DNA of 64,000 nucleotides. It comes from Parabacteroides distasonis (lineage in GTDB: Bacteria; Bacteroidota; Bacteroidia; Bacteroidales; Tannerellaceae). The notes under the pieces are model-generated. The model did not search any database. It was not told the DNA's origin and worked only from the letters and a program-made list of their open reading frames with translations. Made by a program: the position numbers and the translations under genes. Location: the NCBI GenBank assembly GCA_021531775.1, contig JAFBIU010000004.1, positions 1-64,000 of the forward strand. The letters run 5' to 3'. Shown in pieces: positions 1-8,862 of the stretch; positions within the stretch are counted from its first letter, which is position 1; every line of letters begins with the position of its first letter.

Positions 1-455
1 GCCTCGGCTTGACCAGCAAACCGGCCGATTCTCCGCAGGAGTTTTCCGCTGCCACCCACATCCTCAAGGCCTATATCAACGCCATGGGTACGGGTGAGAT
101 CGCGAAGAAGCAGCTGGATGTGGCAGCCCGTTTCAAGGAGGTAGGCGAGTATAGCCGCGAAGAGGCATCGATGGGAACACCTTCTGAGGGTGGCAACACA
201 CCGACGATGTACACCCTGAGTCTCACTGCCTCTCCTTCCGAAGGAGGTAATGTCAACGGAGCGGGAACGTATGAGGCAGGTGCTTCCGTTTCGATCCAGG
301 CAACGGCCAACAGTGGGTACACCTTCACCCGCTGGAGCGATGGAGACACGAATGCGAGCCGTAGCGTGACGGTCAACAACGATCTGACACTCACGGCTGA
401 GTTCACCGCTGCAAGTGGTGGTGGCACCGATCCGGAGGAACCGCCCTTCTCCTAA
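1..455 (+). CDS. 3' end of a protein with a C-terminal InlB B-like repeat (partial)
   Basis: The frame is open from the first bases of the window (codons in phase with position 3), so the 5' end lies outside; the TTG at 9 is not a likely start. About 65 residues near the C-terminus fit the divergent InlB B-repeat fold seen in Bacteroidota surface and DNA-binding-like proteins: TASPSEGGNV, then GYTFTRWSDGD, then LTLTAEF. A Gly/Pro/Glu-rich tail ends the protein. The preceding residues (EFSAATHILKAYINAMG and on) I do not recognise; a HU-related N-terminal domain is possible but not shown. An intrinsic terminator follows 65 bases after the stop. The function is unknown. Confidence 0.7.
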   Translation, partial: LGLTSKPADSPQEFSAATHILKAYINAMGTGEIAKKQLDVAARFKEVGEYSREEASMGTPSEGGNTPTMYTLSLTASPSEGGNVNGAGTYEAGASVSIQATANSGYTFTRWSDGDTNASRSVTVNNDLTLTAEFTAASGGGTDPEEPPFS

Positions 456-519
456 CGAAGGGTGAACCGGATGACCACCGATTCCCAGGCTATACTCCGT
501 GACCGTCAAGCATGACAAG

Positions 520-562
520 GAGGCAGGTAGGCAGGCTTAGACCCCTTACCTGCCTCTTTTTT
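520..562 (+). terminator. Intrinsic terminator
   Basis: A ten-base perfect stem, GAGGCAGGTA at 520-529 and TACCTGCCTC at 547-556, is followed by a run of T to 562. It separates the partial gene from the next transcription unit. Confidence 0.9.
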
Positions 563-630
563 CAACCCTATTTATTTTTCATGCATATTTTTTTCATCCT
601 GCCATAAACCATACCACGCATTTTTTTATC

Positions 631-638
631 TATATTTG
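631..638 (+). promoter_or_regulatory. Bacteroidales -7 box (TATATTTG) for the M24 peptidase
   Basis: TATATTTG matches TAnnTTTG exactly. It overlaps the TTG at 636 that would start the longest frame, so that codon would lie upstream of the transcript. The ATG at 684 is therefore the better start. I see no clear -33 TTTG. Confidence 0.65.
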
Positions 639-683
639 TCCCCCAGAAAAATACAAACTTTGTCATCCCAGAAAACAAGACAG

Positions 684-1859
684 ATGATACGAAACGAATT
701 GATTCATGACCTTCCCATCAAGTGGGAACGTATGCAACAGGCAATGCAACAACAGGGCGCAGACGGTTGTTTGCTCACCGTAGATGTTAATTTATATTAC
801 ACGACCGGGCGCATTTACAGTGGCTATTTCTATCTCCCCGCCACCGGTTCTCCCTGGTTTTTCGTGAAACGGCCCAACGGCCTGCAGGCCGACCAGTTGT
901 TCTACATCCGCAAGCCGGAACAGATGCCGGAAATCTTCGAACAACACCAACTCCCCCTGCCCCACAAGTTGCTTTTGGAAGCTGACGAACTTACCTATTC
1001 CGAATATACCCGCTTATTATCGATTTTCAAGCCGGCCGAGACTGGCAATGCGACAGCGATGATGCGTCAGTTGCGCGAGATCAAGACGCCTTACGAGATT
1101 GAGCAATTCCGGCTGTCAGCCCGCCAGCACGAAGCTGTCTATGCCCTGCTGCCGGAATGCTATCGTCCGGGCATGACCGACCTGCAGTTCCAGAGCGAGA
1201 TTGAGCTGCGGATGCGCAAGCACGGATCGATGGGTCTCTTCCGCGCCTTCGGAGCCAACATGGACATCTTCATGGGCAGTGTGCTGGCAGGCGACAATGC
1301 CGAGGCCCCCTCGCCTTTCGACTTTGCCCTGGGTGGAGCCGGTGTGAACGAGGCTTGTCCGTTGGGAGCCAACGGCACCCTGCTGCAAGAGGGTATGGCC
1401 ATCATGGTCGATATGGCGGGCAATTACACCCCCTACATCACCGACATGACGCGTGTCTGCTCGGTCGGCAAGTTGAGTGACCTCGCCTATCGGGCCCATC
1501 AGGTGGCGTTGGAGATTCAGGCAGCCATCGAGGCAACCGCCCGTCCCGGCACCTCGTGTGCCGAGCTCTACAACCTGGCTTATGCGAAGGTGCAGCAGGC
1601 TGGATTGGAGGCCTACTTCATGGGCACGAAGCAACAGGCCAAGTTCGTCGGTCACGGCATTGGCTTGCAGATCAACGAACTGCCAGTGCTGACCCCTCGC
1701 TCCAAGGAGCTCTTGCAGACCCACATGGTCTTCGCCCTGGAACCCAAATTCGTGATTCCCGGTGTCGGAGCCGTCGGTGTGGAGAACAGCTTCCTCGTGA
1801 CGGAGACCGGATTGGAGAAGCTCACCCGTTTCCCCGAAGAGATTATCGAATTGCATTAA
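684..1859 (+). CDS. M24 family metallopeptidase (Xaa-Pro aminopeptidase type)
   Basis: Predicted cytosolic dinuclear-metal aminopeptidase of 391 residues, with a creatinase-like N-terminal domain (to about residue 145) and a C-terminal pita-bread domain. All five metal ligands are visible in order and with family spacing: D243 and D254 in VDMAGNYTPYITDM, H324 in GHGIG, E353 in ALEPKF and E367 in GVENSF. The family removes N-terminal residues, usually before proline. The ATG at 684 is chosen because the -7 box covers the earlier TTG at 636. The alkaline phosphatase gene starts 47 bases downstream and may be cotranscribed. No signal peptide. Exact substrate not predictable. Confidence 0.92.
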   Translation: MIRNELIHDLPIKWERMQQAMQQQGADGCLLTVDVNLYYTTGRIYSGYFYLPATGSPWFFVKRPNGLQADQLFYIRKPEQMPEIFEQHQLPLPHKLLLEADELTYSEYTRLLSIFKPAETGNATAMMRQLREIKTPYEIEQFRLSARQHEAVYALLPECYRPGMTDLQFQSEIELRMRKHGSMGLFRAFGANMDIFMGSVLAGDNAEAPSPFDFALGGAGVNEACPLGANGTLLQEGMAIMVDMAGNYTPYITDMTRVCSVGKLSDLAYRAHQVALEIQAAIEATARPGTSCAELYNLAYAKVQQAGLEAYFMGTKQQAKFVGHGIGLQINELPVLTPRSKELLQTHMVFALEPKFVIPGVGAVGVENSFLVTETGLEKLTRFPEEIIELH

Positions 1860-1906
1860 GGAAGAATTAGATCGCTACATATATAATATATAAATAGAAA
1901 GATATT

Positions 1907-3607
1907 ATGAAAAAGAAGTTTGCTTTTCTGCTGCTCTTGGCATCCATCGTCATGCCTGGACAAGCAACCGACTTCGAACAGGTCAAGCCGGTCAAAAATG
2001 TAATTGTGATGATTCCGGACGGAACATCGTGGGCAACCGTCTCCATGGCTCGCTGGTTGCAGTGGTACACCCATCCCGACCAGCCGAAGCTGAACATCGA
2101 CCCCTATCTGTGCGGAACCGTGCGCACCCATTCGTCCAACGCTCCGATCGGTGACTCGGCTCCCACCACTTCGTGCTACATGACCGGACAGCCCAGCCGT
2201 ACCGGTTACGTTTCGACCTATCCGGTCTGGGACGGTGACAACGACATCTATCCGACCGACTCGACCCGTGCTTACCAACCGTTGACCACGGTGCTCGAAG
2301 CGGCCAAACAGCTCTATGGCAAATCGGCTGGTCTGGTCTTCACCTGCGAGTTTCCGCACGCCACACCGGCTGACTGCTCGGCTCACAGCTACAACCGCGG
2401 CAAGTATGAATGGATCGCTCCGCAGATGGCGCACAACAACATCGACGTGGTGATCGGTGGCGGTGTCTCCATCCTGGACAAGGCATCCGAACAGTATCTG
2501 TTGGACAATGGCTATCAGGTCTATAAGAACGACCTGAAGGGAATGCGTTCCGACAAAAGCCCGAAAATGTGGGCTCTGTATGGCGATCGCGAAATGGCTT
2601 ACGACCTCGACCGCAATCCGGAGGAGCAGCCTTCGATTGCCGAGATGACCTCGAAAGCCATCGAGAAGCTGTCGCAAAACGAGAAGGGCTTCTTCCTGAT
2701 GGTAGAGGGCAGCAAGGTCGATTGGGCTGCTCACGGCAACGACCCCATCGGTATGGCGACGGATATGTTGGCCTTCGACAAGGCGTGTGGTGTGGCACTG
2801 GATTTTGCCCGCAAGAATGGCGAGACGGCCATCGTGATCATGCCGGACCATGGCAACAGCGGTATCAGCATCGGTCGTCGCGACTGTACAGGCTACGACA
2901 AACTGTCGAAAGACCAGCTGTTCCACCAGTTCTCCCAATTCAAACTGACGGCTGAAGGCTTCGCCAAACGGGTCAATGAGATTCCCAACAGCGAGGTGCA
3001 GAACCTCTTCCGCGAAATGGGTGGCTTCGAACTGACTCCGCAGGAGCTGGATGCGCTGAACAACTGCAAGGACTACAAAAACAGCCCGATTCCGGCCGAC
3101 CAACGCAAGTCGGACGAGAAATCGTCGCTCTACATGGGCTCACTGACCAGCTTCATGGCACACGTCATGACCTCCCGTACCTGCTTCGGCTTCACGACCG
3201 GTGGCCACACGGGTGAAGAGGTGTTCCTGGCAGCCTACCATCCGCAGGGAACATTGCCCCTCGGCATGAACACCAACATCGAGATCAACGAGTATCTCTG
3301 CCGCCTCTACGGCATGACGCACGATACCTTGGAAGAGCTGACAGCCAAGAACTTCGCCCGCCATACGGATGTCTTTGCCGACTATACGTGCGAGATTGTC
3401 CCGGCCGCTGACAAGCAGTCGTTCCCGACACTCATCGTCAAGAACAAGAAGAACAAGAAAAAGCAGCTGGCCATCCAGCCCTTCACCAACATCGTGAAAG
3501 CGGGCAAGAAGGGCGACCAGGAAATCCGCCTGCAATCTGTCGTGGTTTATGTGGATAAAAACAATACTTTCTATCTGCCGACCAGCTTAGCTGACGAACT
3601 GAAGTAA
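1907..3607 (+). CDS. Secreted alkaline phosphatase
   Basis: A 566-residue phosphomonoesterase of the PhoA superfamily with a Lys-rich signal peptide (about 20 residues, ending near GQA), so exported to the periplasm. Visible active-site features are the metal ligand D38 in MIPDGT, the nucleophile S84 in GDSAP, the ligand cluster [19 protein letters not shown] with Asp and His, and the late His in [10 protein letters not shown]. It releases phosphate from organic esters. It is longer than the E. coli enzyme, with a C-terminal extension rich in Lys (NKKNKKKQ) of unknown role. It follows the M24 peptidase on the same strand by 47 bases. The gene name phoA is not assigned because several Bacteroidales subfamilies exist. 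Confidence 0.92.
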   Translation: MKKKFAFLLLLASIVMPGQATDFEQVKPVKNVIVMIPDGTSWATVSMARWLQWYTHPDQPKLNIDPYLCGTVRTHSSNAPIGDSAPTTSCYMTGQPSRTGYVSTYPVWDGDNDIYPTDSTRAYQPLTTVLEAAKQLYGKSAGLVFTCEFPHATPADCSAHSYNRGKYEWIAPQMAHNNIDVVIGGGVSILDKASEQYLLDNGYQVYKNDLKGMRSDKSPKMWALYGDREMAYDLDRNPEEQPSIAEMTSKAIEKLSQNEKGFFLMVEGSKVDWAAHGNDPIGMATDMLAFDKACGVALDFARKNGETAIVIMPDHGNSGISIGRRDCTGYDKLSKDQLFHQFSQFKLTAEGFAKRVNEIPNSEVQNLFREMGGFELTPQELDALNNCKDYKNSPIPADQRKSDEKSSLYMGSLTSFMAHVMTSRTCFGFTTGGHTGEEVFLAAYHPQGTLPLGMNTNIEINEYLCRLYGMTHDTLEELTAKNFARHTDVFADYTCEIVPAADKQSFPTLIVKNKKNKKKQLAIQPFTNIVKAGKKGDQEIRLQSVVVYVDKNNTFYLPTSLADELK

Positions 3608-3625
3608 ATTTTAGAAAATTGTTAT

Positions 3626-3633
3626 TACCTTTG
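3626..3633 (+). promoter_or_regulatory. -7 box (TACCTTTG) of the pyrBI operon
   Basis: TACCTTTG followed by C is a perfect Bacteroidales -7 element, 21 bases before the ATG at 3655. It excludes the earlier in-frame TTG at 3619, which lies upstream of the transcript start. Confidence 0.8.
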
Positions 3634-3654
3634 CACCATAACACAATAGGATCT

Positions 3655-4572
3655 ATGTTGAACAAAAGTTTAGTTTCAATCGATCAATGCTCCAAAGAGG
3701 ACATTCTTCGTATTTTGGATAATGCCCGGAAGTTTGAAGAGAATCCAAACCGAAAGGTACTTGAAGGTAAAGTTGCAGCCACCCTGTTTTTCGAGCCCTC
3801 GACCCGTACGCGTCTGAGCTTCGAGACAGCCGTGAACCGCCTGGGCGGCCGTGTGATCGGATTTCAGGATGCCCGTACCACCAGTTCGTCGAAAGGCGAG
3901 ACACTGAAGGATACGATCTTGATGGTCAGCAACTATGTCGATCTGATCATCATGCGTCACCACCTGGAGGGGGCTGCCCGTTATGCCTCTGAAGTGACCA
4001 ATATCCCCATCATCAATGCGGGAGACGGAGCCAACCAGCATCCTTCGCAGACCATGCTCGACCTCTATTCCATCCGGAAGACACAGGGCAAACTGACGGA
4101 CCTGACCATCACCATGGTGGGCGACCTGAAGTATGGACGTACCGTGCACTCGCTGATCGTCGGTATGTCGCACTTCAACCCGAAGTTCCACTTCGTGGCT
4201 CCCAAGGAGTTGCGTATGCCGGACGAGCAGAAGAACTTCTGCGACGAACATGGCTTGCACTACGAGGAGCACACGGACTTCACCGAGGAGATCATCAACC
4301 AGACTGACATTCTCTACATGACGCGCGTACAACGCGAACGTTTCACCGACCTCGAAGAGTACGAACGGGTGAAGAATGTCTATATCCTGCGGAATGAAAT
4401 GTTGAAGAACAGCCGCGAGAATCTGCGCATCCTGCACCCGCTGCCACGTGTCAACGAGATTGCTTACGATGTGGACGACAATCCGAAAGCCTACTACATC
4501 CAGCAGGCTCGCAACGGATTGTTTGCGCGTCAGGCGATCATTTGCGATGTTTTAGGAATTCAAATCGATTAG
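3655..4572 (+). CDS. pyrB: Aspartate carbamoyltransferase, catalytic subunit
   Basis: Condenses carbamoyl phosphate with aspartate, the committed step of pyrimidine synthesis. At 305 residues it is the usual size. The carbamoyl-phosphate loop [13 protein letters not shown], the [14 protein letters not shown] segment and HPLPRVNEI are intact. The ATG at 3655 is preferred over the TTG at 3619 because the -7 box at 3626-3633 lies between them. The regulatory subunit gene pyrI follows after nine bases, so this is the two-subunit, nucleotide-regulated type rather than the lone-catalytic-subunit type. The operon continues into a flavin reductase and an outer-membrane protein. Confidence 0.97.
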   Translation: MLNKSLVSIDQCSKEDILRILDNARKFEENPNRKVLEGKVAATLFFEPSTRTRLSFETAVNRLGGRVIGFQDARTTSSSKGETLKDTILMVSNYVDLIIMRHHLEGAARYASEVTNIPIINAGDGANQHPSQTMLDLYSIRKTQGKLTDLTITMVGDLKYGRTVHSLIVGMSHFNPKFHFVAPKELRMPDEQKNFCDEHGLHYEEHTDFTEEIINQTDILYMTRVQRERFTDLEEYERVKNVYILRNEMLKNSRENLRILHPLPRVNEIAYDVDDNPKAYYIQQARNGLFARQAIICDVLGIQID

Positions 4573-4581
4573 AAGTAAGCT

Positions 4582-5046
4582 ATGTCAACAGAAAAGAAAA
4601 AAGAGTTGCAGGTGGCCGCTTTAGAGAACGGCACTGCCATCGACCATATTCCCTCTTGCCAACTGTTCAAGGTGGCTTCGCTGTTGGGGTTGGACAAGAT
4701 GGACAACACCATCACGATCGGTAACAACCTCCACAGCAACAAGATGGGCAGCAAAGGTATGATCAAGATTGCCGACAAGTTCTTCAAGGAGGACGAAATC
4801 AACCGCATCGCCCTGGTGGCTCCCAACGTGATGCTCAACATCATCCGCGACTACGAGGTGGTGGAGAAGAAAACCGTTGTCCTGCCGGACGAACTGATCG
4901 GCCTCGTGAAGTGCAACAACCCGAAGTGCATTACGAACAACGAGCCGATGGCAACCCGTTTCCACGTGATCGACAAGGAGAAGGGTACCATCAAGTGTCA
5001 CTATTGCGAGCGTAAGATCAACAAGGAGGACATCGTTATCAAGTGA
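4582..5046 (+). CDS. pyrI: Aspartate carbamoyltransferase, regulatory subunit
   Basis: A 154-residue protein that binds the effectors CTP and ATP and holds the catalytic trimers together. The N-terminal allosteric domain ([13 protein letters not shown], then the [11 protein letters not shown] region) is followed by a zinc domain with four cysteines, in CNNPKC and CHYC. Length and domain order are as in E. coli PyrI. Its stop overlaps a GTG that could start the next gene, but that gene more likely starts at the ATG three bases downstream; translation is probably coupled either way. Confidence 0.96.
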   Translation: MSTEKKKELQVAALENGTAIDHIPSCQLFKVASLLGLDKMDNTITIGNNLHSNKMGSKGMIKIADKFFKEDEINRIALVAPNVMLNIIRDYEVVEKKTVVLPDELIGLVKCNNPKCITNNEPMATRFHVIDKEKGTIKCHYCERKINKEDIVIK

Positions 5047-5048
5047 GT

Positions 5049-5621
5049 ATGAAACGTGACTGGAAACCTGGCACTTTGATTTATCCGCTGCCCGCTGTGT
5101 TGGTGAGCTGCGGAGCCACGCCTTCCGAGTACAACCTCATCACCGTGGCCTGGGTTGGTACGATCTGTACCAACCCGCCCATGTGTTACATCTCGGTCCG
5201 GCCGGAGCGTCACTCCTACCCGATTCTGCGCAAACGGATGGAGTTCGTGATCAACCTGACAACGCGCTCCATGGCCTTTGCAACGGACTGGTGTGGCGTC
5301 AATTCGGGACGCGACCATCACAAATTTGAGGAGATGCAGCTGACACCGGGCAAGGCCTCGATGGTGCAGGCTCCGATTGTGGAGGAGTCGCCCATGGCGA
5401 TCGAGTGTCGCGTGAAGGAGGTGATGGCGTTGGGCAGTCACGATATGTTCATAGCCGATGTGGTCAACGTGCAGGCTGACGAGCGGTTCATCGACCCGGA
5501 GACGGGTGCTTTCGACATGCAACGGGCTGAACTGTTGGCTTATGCACATGGCCACTATTATGAATTGGGCAATCTGATCGGCAAGTTCGGATGGTCCGTA
5601 CAGAAGAAGAGGAGGAAATGA
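5049..5621 (+). CDS. Flavin reductase-like, FMN-binding split-barrel protein
   Basis: A 190-residue protein of the flavoredoxin/flavin reductase family. It has the typical opening PLPAVLVSCG, the TVAWVGTICTNPPM strand-turn and SVRPERHSY, where FMN phosphate contacts are expected. Family members reduce or carry FMN; the partner here is unknown. The start is the ATG at 5049; a GTG at 5043 overlapping the pyrI stop is an alternative. It sits inside the pyrBI operon, and the outer-membrane protein gene follows after one base. No clear link with pyrimidine synthesis is visible. It is likely cytosolic, as no signal peptide is present. Confidence 0.88.
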   Translation: MKRDWKPGTLIYPLPAVLVSCGATPSEYNLITVAWVGTICTNPPMCYISVRPERHSYPILRKRMEFVINLTTRSMAFATDWCGVNSGRDHHKFEEMQLTPGKASMVQAPIVEESPMAIECRVKEVMALGSHDMFIADVVNVQADERFIDPETGAFDMQRAELLAYAHGHYYELGNLIGKFGWSVQKKRRK

Positions 5622-5622
5622 G

Positions 5623-6366
5623 ATGCGGGTTCGGAAGCTGGTAATCGTAGGGTTGCTGGGTGGCTGTCTGTGGCCAGCCCTGCAGGCGCAACATCTGATG
5701 GACATGCGCGACAAGTCGTTCAATTTCGGTGCGAAGGTGGGATTGAATTCCATTTTCCCCTACTTCACGGAGTTGACGCTGGATGGCAATGCCATTGAAA
5801 AGACGTATGCTTCGTATCAGGTGGGTTATCAGGCTTCGCTCTTCTGCCGGTTCAACAAGGAGCGTTTCTTCATCCAGCCCAGCCTCACGTGGCAACATGG
5901 CCGCAGCGAAATCGCCTTCTTCTACGATTCTCCAGCCCAACCGGCCGAATCGACCGACCAGAATCCGACCTACACCACAACGGCTTGCAACCTGTCCATT
6001 TCAAGCAAGAGTTTTGATGTACCGGTGCTGTTCGGTTATCACCTGGTGCGGCAGGCTCCCTACGGACTGAGTCTGATGGCTGGTCCCAAATTGCGCTACA
6101 TCTACCGCGAACGCTACAAAGGTACAACGGAAATCGATCAGCAACCCTATCTGTTTGAGGAGGAAAGCCATCCCTTTACCGTCAATCTGGCAGCCGGTGT
6201 GAGTGTCACCATCGGCCGTCTCTTCTTTGATTTCATCTACGAATTCGGATTGCCGCAAACGAGCCATTTTGCTGCACAAAGCAAGAGCTTGCCAGACGAA
6301 TCTCACAAGCTCTTTGTCAAACGGCACACCAATGTGCTCAACTATTCCTTGGGTTTCCTGTTCTAA
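5623..6366 (+). CDS. PorT-like outer-membrane beta-barrel protein
   Basis: A 247-residue protein with a signal peptide (MRVRKLVIVGLLGG to about QAQ at 23) and alternating amphipathic strands ending in an aromatic-terminated strand (NYSLGFLF), as in small outer-membrane barrels. The opening FNFGAKVGLNSIF resembles the PorT/outer membrane protein beta-barrel family. It is the last gene of the pyrBI operon: one base separates the upstream stop from this ATG, and a GGAGG-like ribosome site lies within the upstream coding end. Members include a type IX secretion component, but this one is better called a generic PorT-family barrel. Its role is unknown. Confidence 0.8.
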   Translation: MRVRKLVIVGLLGGCLWPALQAQHLMDMRDKSFNFGAKVGLNSIFPYFTELTLDGNAIEKTYASYQVGYQASLFCRFNKERFFIQPSLTWQHGRSEIAFFYDSPAQPAESTDQNPTYTTTACNLSISSKSFDVPVLFGYHLVRQAPYGLSLMAGPKLRYIYRERYKGTTEIDQQPYLFEEESHPFTVNLAAGVSVTIGRLFFDFIYEFGLPQTSHFAAQSKSLPDESHKLFVKRHTNVLNYSLGFLF

Positions 6367-6454
6367 GAGAGCCCCCGTACAGCCTTCAACGGCTGGTCTG
6401 CCGCTGCACAACCGGTTCGTTCAAAGACAGGCGGTTCTTTTCAAACAGAGCGTT

Positions 6455-7099
6455 CTATTTCTTCAGTTCGAAGCCGAGCAACATACCATCATATTCGTTG
6501 GCCAATTTTGAAATGGCCTTCAACGAACTGCTATTGGTCAGGGTTGCCACTGTGGAGAGGAATTTCAGCAGTTTGTCCGCATCGAACAGCAGGGACATCT
6601 CGTTGCCCTGCATCACGACATGGGCTGTCAACTGATTGAACTTCTGCGAACTGCTCCATTTGCTTTTGCCGCCCAGCAGGGAATAGGTAAAGGTAATCGT
6701 CTTGGCCTCTGCATCAAAGGTGTAGCTGCCCTTGAGCGAACCCTTCTTCAACTGGCTGGTGAAGGTGCTGTCCGCCTGGAACGTGTAGTTGAACAGGCCC
6801 TCCTCAATGCCAGCCTTGCTGCAATACTCCTGCAGTTTCTTCTCGGCTTCCGTGGCTGCCACACTGCCTGTAATGTCTTTCAGCACATTGTCTCCCTCCA
6901 GCTGAACGGAGGGCTGGGAGTAGGTCCACGTACCCACCAAATTGTCCATACTCATCTTCTGTCCACCGGTTACTGCGGTCACAGCATTCTGCACGGTCTT
7001 TGAATTCAGAATATCCTTCAACGATTGCGCCTGGATCTCCGGAGCCCATGCTCCCAGCAGTACCCCAGCCACGAGGGCTGTTTTCATCAACTTCTTCAT
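6455..7099 (-). CDS. DUF4923 family exported protein
   Basis: A 214-residue protein with a signal peptide (MKKLMKTALVAGVLLGAW to about IQAQ) and a lipocalin-like DUF4923 body: NLVGTWTYSQPSV, FQADSTFTSQL, GSYTFDAEAKTITFTYSLL. The family is common in Bacteroidales and its function is not established; the repeated strands suggest a small ligand-binding or lipocalin-like barrel in the periplasm or outer membrane. It is monocistronic, convergent with the pyrBI operon (88 bases apart) and divergent from the flavoenzyme-MsrA gene. It has its own -7 box 30 bases upstream. Confidence 0.85.
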   Translation of the reverse strand: MKKLMKTALVAGVLLGAWAPEIQAQSLKDILNSKTVQNAVTAVTGGQKMSMDNLVGTWTYSQPSVQLEGDNVLKDITGSVAATEAEKKLQEYCSKAGIEEGLFNYTFQADSTFTSQLKKGSLKGSYTFDAEAKTITFTYSLLGGKSKWSSSQKFNQLTAHVVMQGNEMSLLFDADKLLKFLSTVATLTNSSSLKAISKLANEYDGMLLGFELKK

Positions 7100-7128
7100 A
7101 TGCGTATATTATATAATGTAAAACGGCA

Positions 7129-7136
7129 CAAAAGTA
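7129..7136 (-). promoter_or_regulatory. -7 box (TACTTTTG) for the DUF4923 gene
   Basis: Read on the minus strand, TACTTTTG followed by TGCC matches TAnnTTTG. It predicts a leader of about 20 bases before the ATG whose first base is 7099. Confidence 0.75.
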
Positions 7137-7192
7137 AGAAAGATTTCCGTATCTTCGTTCCATCGATCAGACAACATTAGCTAAATAGAATT

Positions 7193-8632
7193 ATGAATAG
7201 AATTTGTGAACTTTTTGGCATTCAATATCCCGTCATTCAGGGCGGAATGGTATGGTGCAGCGGTTGGCGACTGGCGGCAGCCGTGAGTGAAGCAGGCGGC
7301 TTGGGACTGTTAGGAGCCGGATCCATGCATCCGGAGACGCTTCGTGAACACATCCGCAAGTGCAAGGCGGCCACAGAGAAACCGTTTGGCGTGAATGTGC
7401 CGTTGATGTATCCGCAGATTGAGGAGCTGATGCAGATTCTCGTGGAGGAGCAGGTGCAGATCGTCTTCACCTCGGCGGGCAATCCCAAGACCTGGACCCG
7501 ATTCCTGAAGGATCACGGCATGAAAGTGGTGCACGTGGTCAGCAGCAGCAAGTTCGCCTTGAAATGCGAAGAGGCGGGTGTGGATGCGATTGTGGCGGAA
7601 GGATTTGAAGCAGGCGGTCACAACGGACGGGAGGAGACAACGACCCTTTGCCTGATTCCGGCTGTCCGTCGGGCTACGTCCTTGCCCCTGATTGCAGCTG
7701 GCGGAATCGGTACAGGTGAGGCTATTCTGGCTGTCCAAAGCTTAGGTGCAGAGGGTGTGCAGATCGGAACGCGCTTTGCACTGACCACCGAGAGTTCGGC
7801 TCATGAGGCCTTCAAACAGCTCTGTCTGAACCTGAAAGAGGGCGACACGAAGCTGTTGCTCAAGAAGCTCTCTCCGACCCGACTGGTGAAGGGCGATTTC
7901 ATGACGGCTGTCGAAGAGGCGGAAGCGCGTGGTGCTTCAGTCGAAGAGATGAAGGAATTGTTGGGCAGGGGCCGTGCGAAACGGGGCATCTTCGAAGGTG
8001 ACTTGGCCGAAGGGGAACTGGAGATCGGACAGGTAGCTTCGCTCTTCCATCAGGAACAATCGGTAGCTGCCGTGATGCACGAGCTGGTGACGCAATACGA
8101 GGATGCGCGTCTTCGTTTGCAAGGCAAGGCGGTGATTTACATCGCTGGCGGCTGTTTCTGGGGAACGGAACATTTCTTCAAACAGATTCGGGGCGTGGAG
8201 CAGACGCAAGTGGGTTATGCGAATGGACATGCGTTCGCTCCGGCATATCAGGAGGTGAAAACCGGTGAGACCGGTGCTGCCGAAACGGTTCGGGTGGTCT
8301 ATGATCCGCACGTCATCAGCCTGCAGCAGTTGCTGGAACTCTATTTCCAGACCATCGACCCGACCAGTGTCAACGAACAGGGCGAAGATTGCGGAACGCA
8401 ATACCGGACGGGTATTTACTTCACGCACGAAGCGCAACTGCCGGTGATCCGGAGAGCCATCAGCCAGTTGGCCGGACAGTATGAGGCTCCCATTGCCATC
8501 GAAGTTCAGGCCTTGGACAACTTCTACCGGGCGGAAGAATATCATCAGGACTATCTGGACAAGAACCCGACGGGTTACTGCCACATTCGTCCGGAACTCT
8601 TCAAAATGGCGCGGGAAGCCAATCCGGCATGA
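7193..8632 (+). CDS. Fusion: FabK/nitronate-monooxygenase-type flavoenzyme with MsrA
   Basis: One uninterrupted frame of 479 residues carries two complete enzymes. Residues 1 to about 310 form an FMN TIM barrel of the NPD/FabK family: QYPVIQGGMVW, EGFEAGGHNG with the conserved His, AAGGIGTGEAI, GVQIGTRF. Residues about 315-475 are peptide-methionine sulfoxide reductase A: IAGGCFWGTEHFF with catalytic C321, C400 in EDCGTQYRTGIYF, YHQDY, and C463 in TGYCHI as a likely resolving Cys. The first half reduces an enoyl or nitronate-type substrate with NAD(P)H; the second repairs Met-S-sulfoxide. The halves are joined with almost no linker. It is cytosolic and monocistronic. The substrate of the barrel half is uncertain. 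Confidence 0.9.
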   Translation: MNRICELFGIQYPVIQGGMVWCSGWRLAAAVSEAGGLGLLGAGSMHPETLREHIRKCKAATEKPFGVNVPLMYPQIEELMQILVEEQVQIVFTSAGNPKTWTRFLKDHGMKVVHVVSSSKFALKCEEAGVDAIVAEGFEAGGHNGREETTTLCLIPAVRRATSLPLIAAGGIGTGEAILAVQSLGAEGVQIGTRFALTTESSAHEAFKQLCLNLKEGDTKLLLKKLSPTRLVKGDFMTAVEEAEARGASVEEMKELLGRGRAKRGIFEGDLAEGELEIGQVASLFHQEQSVAAVMHELVTQYEDARLRLQGKAVIYIAGGCFWGTEHFFKQIRGVEQTQVGYANGHAFAPAYQEVKTGETGAAETVRVVYDPHVISLQQLLELYFQTIDPTSVNEQGEDCGTQYRTGIYFTHEAQLPVIRRAISQLAGQYEAPIAIEVQALDNFYRAEEYHQDYLDKNPTGYCHIRPELFKMAREANPA

Positions 8633-8737
8633 ACGAAAAAACGAAATGGAGCCATTTACATTCCGTAACCAAGTTAAACAAAATAGATTTCAACCTGTCA
8701 CAAAACAGGGTGTCATTTCTATTAAATTATCACAAGC

Positions 8738-8768
8738 GGGGAAAGGCAATGAACTTTCCCCTTTTTTT
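8738..8768 (+). terminator. Intrinsic terminator after the FabK-MsrA gene
   Basis: Stem GGGGAAAG at 8738-8745 pairs with CTTTCCCC at 8754-8761 and is followed by seven T. Confidence 0.88.
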
Positions 8769-8805
8769 CACCCCTAAAGTAAATAACATTTCGAATCAAA
8801 TACTC

Positions 8806-8813
8806 TATATTTG
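8806..8813 (+). promoter_or_regulatory. -7 box (TATATTTG) of the gltB operon
   Basis: TATATTTG followed by C is a perfect -7 element, 49 bases before the gltB start codon. The leader is AT-rich and I see no regulator palindrome in it. Confidence 0.75.
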
Positions 8814-8862
8814 CTGACCAAATGACAATTAATAGGTATTTACACAAACATAAGGTCAACAA

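Noticed and set aside
1856-3103. Long open frame on the minus strand opposite the alkaline phosphatase
   Set aside because: No family features or promoter, and the plus-strand gene has complete motifs. It is a by-product of codon bias.
7193-8632. FabK and MsrA as two genes joined by a missed stop
   Set aside because: The frame is continuous with no stop, internal ribosome site or start codon at the junction near residue 312.
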